This document shows, piece after piece, positions 4,754-7,666 of a stretch of DNA of 7,666 nt; position 1 is the stretch's first letter, and the number at the start of each line of letters is the position of its first letter. The DNA comes from Candidatus Woesearchaeota archaeon (lineage in GTDB: Archaea > Nanoarchaeota > Nanoarchaeia > Woesearchaeales > GW2011-AR4). The stretch lies in contig JAHFQL010000057.1 in NCBI GenBank assembly GCA_023259315.1, positions 1-7,666 of the forward strand, read 5' to 3'. The notes beneath the pieces are model-generated. The model saw only the letters and a program-made list of their open reading frames with translations. It ran no database searches and was not told the origin of the DNA. Made by a program: the position numbers and the translations under genes.

Positions 4754-5497
4754 TTATTTTAAATTAGGATTTATTTCCTGGATCGATTTTTCACTGAACA
4801 CAAATTTAATCCTGTCGCCTGGAGGCACTTTTTCATAAGGCGAGATAACATAGTCAGACGGATTTGCTGTCAAATCTCCATTTACAAAGACATAAAGCTG
4901 GGCTGGCTTACCATTGCAATTGTCACCGTTGTGGCCAGAAACCAAGCCATCATCAGTCGGAACTTTAATTTCATCATCTGTCAGTAAGCCACCGACTGCA
5001 TAAAAGAATGCCCCCAAGCTGGCTTCTTTTTTGTCTAACAAAACCCCTTCTACATGTATTCTGTTGTCTTCATGGGAATGCATCAAATCAACGCCTTGCT
5101 TGTCTGAAAAGCCTTTTGCCCTAGCCAGACTGATTTCTTTGTCGCAAACCCATATTTCATAGTCAGCATGCCAATGCACAGGCCCTTTTGTTTCTGAGAT
5201 TAAGTTGAGGTTCAAGGTAGTTATAATAAGGTAAATTGTAACTATGCCTATTACAGCAACAACGGACAGGTAAACTATTGTCTTTGTATTTTCGTCCATT
5301 CTCTTCTGGAATAAAAGAATTAACAATATAAGAATGCCGAAGCCTGCCAAGCCATAGTAGACAGCCTGCAATTGTGTTATTGGATAAATTCCGGAGTTTT
5401 CAAAGTTGTAGTTTTCCCCCGTTTCATGAGAAAACACAGGAAAAACAAATAAAAACAAGATCAATAAGAAGAAAAATGCGCAAAACCTCTTTTTCAT
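4754..5497 (-). CDS. Membrane protein with outer His-rich HxHAD domain, partner of CcdA-like protein
   Basis: A 247-residue protein of unknown function. Residues 1-23 form a signal peptide (ending near VFSHE), then membrane segments lie at about 45-63 and 74-96 with a short charged loop between. The C-terminal domain (about 105-240) should face outward. It begins VHWHADYEIWVCDKE (H108, H110, C118) and contains HSHEDNRIH (H140, H142, H148), a GAFFYAVGG segment, a loop with GHNGDNCNG (C194), then 'LYVFVNG' and 'GDRIKFVFS'. The order HxHAD, HxH, FF...G, VNG, D-x-I-x-hydrophobic matches the 245-residue protein at 492-1229, so I treat them as paralogous domains. Dense His with two Cys suggests binding of copper or another metal, and the Cys pair could take electrons from the CcdA-like protein encoded next (1-nt gap). 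It follows thiE after 25 bp. No Shine-Dalgarno site is evident. Alternative: a structural domain with no metal. Confidence 0.86.
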   Translation of the reverse strand: MKKRFCAFFFLLILFLFVFPVFSHETGENYNFENSGIYPITQLQAVYYGLAGFGILILLILLFQKRMDENTKTIVYLSVVAVIGIVTIYLIITTLNLNLISETKGPVHWHADYEIWVCDKEISLARAKGFSDKQGVDLMHSHEDNRIHVEGVLLDKKEASLGAFFYAVGGLLTDDEIKVPTDDGLVSGHNGDNCNGKPAQLYVFVNGDLTANPSDYVISPYEKVPPGDRIKFVFSEKSIQEINPNLK

Positions 5498-5522
5498 ACC
5501 ATTTAATTAAAAGCGAGATTAT

Positions 5523-6158
5523 TTAAAATTTACTATTCAGCCGCATTCTTTCCATGAAATACCTAACCGATAGCGCAACATTGTCTTTGGCCACAATGGC
5601 AGATATGATCGCGATATTTTTAGCGCCTGCCTTTAGAACATCATCAATATTTGATTCATTAATGCCGCCTATGGCAACAAAAGGTATTTTCAATCTTGAT
5701 TTTAATTGTTTTATTGGGCGCAAGCCTATTGGCCTGCCAATCTTTTTTGTTGTTGTGTGGTAAATGGGCCCGATGCCAGTATAGTCTGCCCCAATCTTTT
5801 GGTTTAATAAAGCTTTTTTTGTGCTATCGGCGCTTAATCCAATAATTTTGTTAGTTCCCATGAGCTTTCGAGCATATTCATATGGAATGTCGTCATCGCC
5901 AATATGTATTCCATCAGCATTTGCTGCCAGGGCAACATCAATCCTGTCATTCACCAGAAAAAGAACATTGTTTTTTTTGCATAAATCTTTTATTTTTTTA
6001 GCTTCTTCAATCATTTGCTTTGTGCTGGAGTTTTTTTCCCTGTACTGAAGTATTTTGACCCCAGCCTTTATAGCTGCCTTGGCATCATCAGTTACTGATT
6101 TTTTGGTTAATCTGCTGTCTGTTATAAAATACAAGCCGAAATCCTTTAGTATTGGCAT
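5523..6158 (-). CDS. thiE: Thiamine-phosphate synthase
   Basis: A 211-residue cytoplasmic TIM-barrel enzyme that joins the pyrimidine diphosphate (HMP-PP) to the thiazole phosphate to make thiamine monophosphate. Family motifs appear in order: YFITD (10-14), QYREK (38-42), VNDR (N70, D71) followed by 'ALAANADGIHIGDDD' (the last Asp, D90, in the place of the metal-binding Asp), GLSAD (S109 matching the Ser of the pyrophosphate site), 'DYTGIGPIYHTTTKK' (125-139) and IGGI (163-166). The usual GQ-x-D reads GDDD here, a mild change. All key positions needed for activity seem present, which favours a true ThiE over the TenI isomerase relative. It starts 11 nt after the flpA stop, without a clear ribosome site. 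No other thiamine gene is in the window, so the substrates must come from elsewhere or by salvage. Confidence 0.95.
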   Translation of the reverse strand: MPILKDFGLYFITDSRLTKKSVTDDAKAAIKAGVKILQYREKNSSTKQMIEEAKKIKDLCKKNNVLFLVNDRIDVALAANADGIHIGDDDIPYEYARKLMGTNKIIGLSADSTKKALLNQKIGADYTGIGPIYHTTTKKIGRPIGLRPIKQLKSRLKIPFVAIGGINESNIDDVLKAGAKNIAIISAIVAKDNVALSVRYFMERMRLNSKF

Positions 6159-6169
6159 CTTGATTTTAT

Positions 6170-6838
6170 TTATTTTTTGCAGATAAACATCGCATGGTCT
6201 TTCTGGAACGGGTCCAACTCCCTGTAATCTATAATTGTCATGTTTTTCTCAAGCTGCTCTTTTACTTCCCTGAAAATCTGCCTTGGCTGTTTTGTAACAT
6301 CTATGCTTCTGGCTTTTAGGGCCAACAATGCGTATCCATCATTTTTTAAAAATAAATTAACATTTTTTATGAATATGTCAAGTTGGTTTTTCTGAGCCAC
6401 ATCCTGGTACAAGACATCAGCTGCTGAAATTCTTTCTTTTAATTTATCAACTTTGTTTGAATCTGCCAGAATCGGAACTATATTTTTTCTTTGATAAGAT
6501 AAAAATATCAAGTCCCTCATGACCCTGGGCGCTATGTCAACAGCAAAAATCAAGCCTTCATTGCCAATTATGTCAGAAACGTGGCTTACGGTTGTGCCAG
6601 ACGCAGAGCCCAGATACAAAACAACATCATTTTTTCTTATGCCTATGTTTGGGCTGCCTTTCAAAATGGATGCTGCCAATTTGCTTTTTGAGGCATCCCA
6701 TTCCCTGTACTCGTCATCTTTTTCTTTTATTAACCTTTCCCCGTAAACATGTTTGCCGGGAACAAGATTTATCGTGTAAAGTTGCCTTCTTTTTCCTTGG
6801 GATTCATAAACCTCAAATATTTTTGATTTTGCAATCAT
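6170..6838 (-). CDS. flpA: Fibrillarin-like rRNA/tRNA 2'-O-methyltransferase
   Basis: A 222-residue SAM-dependent methyltransferase, the catalytic subunit of the archaeal C/D-box RNP that 2'-O-methylates rRNA and tRNA at guide-RNA-chosen sites. Motifs: YREWDASKSKLAA (44-56), SAM loop VLYLGSASGTTVSHVSDI (73-90), VDIAPRVMRDL (acidic D101), ILADSNK (D126), YQDVAQKNQ (D145), LKARSID with the conserved Lys175, and LDPFQKDHAMF with D214 and H215. Length is typical for the archaeal protein. It overlaps the nop5 stop by ATGA, so translation is coupled to its structural partner, which matches their need for stoichiometric assembly. There is a weak GAGG element about 11 nt upstream inside nop5. Confidence 0.97.
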   Translation of the reverse strand: MIAKSKIFEVYESQGKRRQLYTINLVPGKHVYGERLIKEKDDEYREWDASKSKLAASILKGSPNIGIRKNDVVLYLGSASGTTVSHVSDIIGNEGLIFAVDIAPRVMRDLIFLSYQRKNIVPILADSNKVDKLKERISAADVLYQDVAQKNQLDIFIKNVNLFLKNDGYALLALKARSIDVTKQPRQIFREVKEQLEKNMTIIDYRELDPFQKDHAMFICKK

Positions 6839-7666
6839 TTGAATTTTTCCTCTAGCTCTTTTCTTAGTTTGTCTCCGATGAATTTTCCTTTGAAATAGTC
6901 AACCTTTGCAGCTATTGAAATCTTATCTGCCAATGTCCTCGCTATCTTGCCGTGCATTTTTTCAATTGATTTTGATATCAAAGGATGGCTAACTATAACC
7001 CCGTGCCTTGGCGGCTTTGCGCCTGTTTTCATGTGCCTGAATAATGCCTTTTCCGCGCCTAAAATCTGGATTGTGGAAGCAGGCATCTCGCTGAGCCTCT
7101 TAAGAGAACCAGCATGCTCAAGAAGTTTTGCGGCTATTAGCGCATCGCAAACAGACTTTATGTTTTGGCAATATTCATCCATCAAAGTTGAGATATAATC
7201 CAGTTGTTTCTTTCTTAATTGGTACAGGTCGTATATTCGGTGCGTTAAACTTCTTATTGGTTCTAAATTTTCCTGACCTAAATCTGCACCGATAGAATCC
7301 TCGGCATTCATGCTTATTTTTTTCAATAATTCAACTTTGTCCTTGCCCAATGCCTCCTCGACAAACTTTTCGTGGTTTTCTATCGACCTTGAAAACTCAG
7401 GGTTATACAAATCATACCATTCCCTAAGCCTTTTTGCCAGAAGGTTTATTGCTTTATCTAATTCACTGATTGATTTTACAGACTGTATAATCATAACATC
7501 TTGATTTACTGAATTCTTTACATCAGATTTTGTCAATTCAATATTCTTGCTTTTGAATCCATTATAGAACTTAGGGTTTTTGAAATAAAGCAGGATTTTC
7601 TTAAGAGAGCCTTCATTTATGTCCTTTATATTTTTATGCTTATTTTCCAGATTTTCAACAAATTGA
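6835..7666 (-). CDS. nop5: Nop5 (Nop56/58) C/D-box RNP core protein, partial (5' end outside window)
   Basis: This protein bridges the L7Ae-bound guide RNA and fibrillarin in the archaeal C/D-box RNP. The frame is open to the right edge: 276 codons are visible and 43 of them lie upstream of the TTG at 7536, so that TTG is not the true start. The visible part has the end of the N-terminal fibrillarin-binding domain, 'INLLAKRLREWYDLYNPEF', a long coiled-coil region ('SIGADLGQENLEPIRSL' through 'LRKKQLDYISTLMDEY'), and the NOP domain with MPASTIQILGAEKALFRHMK and the RNA-contacting 'TGAKPPRHGVI'. The C-terminus ends 'GDKLRKELEEKFK' without the long Lys-rich tail present in many homologues. The stop overlaps the flpA start by 4 nt. 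About a quarter of the protein is missing to the right. Confidence 0.96.
   Translation of the reverse strand, partial: QFVENLENKHKNIKDINEGSLKKILLYFKNPKFYNGFKSKNIELTKSDVKNSVNQDVMIIQSVKSISELDKAINLLAKRLREWYDLYNPEFSRSIENHEKFVEEALGKDKVELLKKISMNAEDSIGADLGQENLEPIRSLTHRIYDLYQLRKKQLDYISTLMDEYCQNIKSVCDALIAAKLLEHAGSLKRLSEMPASTIQILGAEKALFRHMKTGAKPPRHGVIVSHPLISKSIEKMHGKIARTLADKISIAAKVDYFKGKFIGDKLRKELEEKFK

Noticed and set aside
6835..7536. Nop5 as a complete 233-residue protein starting with TTG at 7536
   Set aside because: The frame continues upstream without a stop to the window edge, and Nop5 proteins have a further N-terminal domain, so the gene is truncated by the window rather than short.
1..7666. 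Mobile element, CRISPR array, tRNA or attachment site
   Set aside because: Reading both strands I found no transposase or integrase motifs, no regularly spaced repeats, no terminal inverted repeats and no tRNA-like arm pattern.

Overview
The window looks like a piece of an AT-rich, gene-dense archaeal chromosome. The best evidence is the nop5-flpA pair (C/D-box RNP core protein and fibrillarin), a stand-alone ATP-cone protein of a type I know from archaea, and Shine-Dalgarno sites of the GAGGTGAT kind. The short genes, tight packing and mix of protein families fit a DPANN-like lineage (Woesearchaeota/Pacearchaeota type), but that placement is inference. Every gene I can support is on the minus strand. 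I see no tRNA, rRNA, CRISPR array, insertion sequence or integrase.

Reading in the direction of transcription (high to low coordinates): the right part (about 7666-5523) is housekeeping. It holds the C-terminal part of Nop5, fibrillarin FlpA (4-nt overlap) and thiamine-phosphate synthase ThiE. The middle (about 5497-2793) follows with short gaps. It holds a membrane-anchored protein with a His-rich outer domain (HWHAD motif), a CcdA/DsbD-type membrane electron carrier, a stand-alone ATP-cone protein, a 28-residue Lys-rich microprotein ending in CEFC, and a VIT1/CCC1-type iron/manganese transporter whose start overlaps the microprotein stop.

A gap of about 130 bp (2663-2792) is the only sizeable non-coding stretch. 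It carries a TATA-like element, a strong Shine-Dalgarno site and three TAAGCC repeats, and probably starts a second transcription unit. That unit (2662 to the left edge) encodes six small proteins, nearly all exported or in the membrane: a lipoprotein with a complete CuA copper-site motif, an NTF2-like lipoprotein, a 50-residue five-cysteine protein, a small multi-pass membrane protein with a CHxxC motif, a second HxHAD-domain protein with an EF-hand-like/Cys-rich insert, and a membrane-anchored beta-rich domain protein cut by the window edge.

My reading is that the left and middle parts together make an extracytoplasmic metal (probably copper) and thiol-redox module. The CuA protein and the two His-rich HxHAD proteins would face outward, CcdA would carry electrons across the membrane, and the VIT1-like and CHxxC membrane proteins would move metal. 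The family assignments of CuA, CcdA, VIT1, ThiE, FlpA and Nop5 rest on motifs visible in the sequence. The idea of one connected system is inference from gene order and the shared HxHAD domain. No heme-copper oxidase subunit I, nitrous oxide reductase or thioredoxin-like partner lies in this window.
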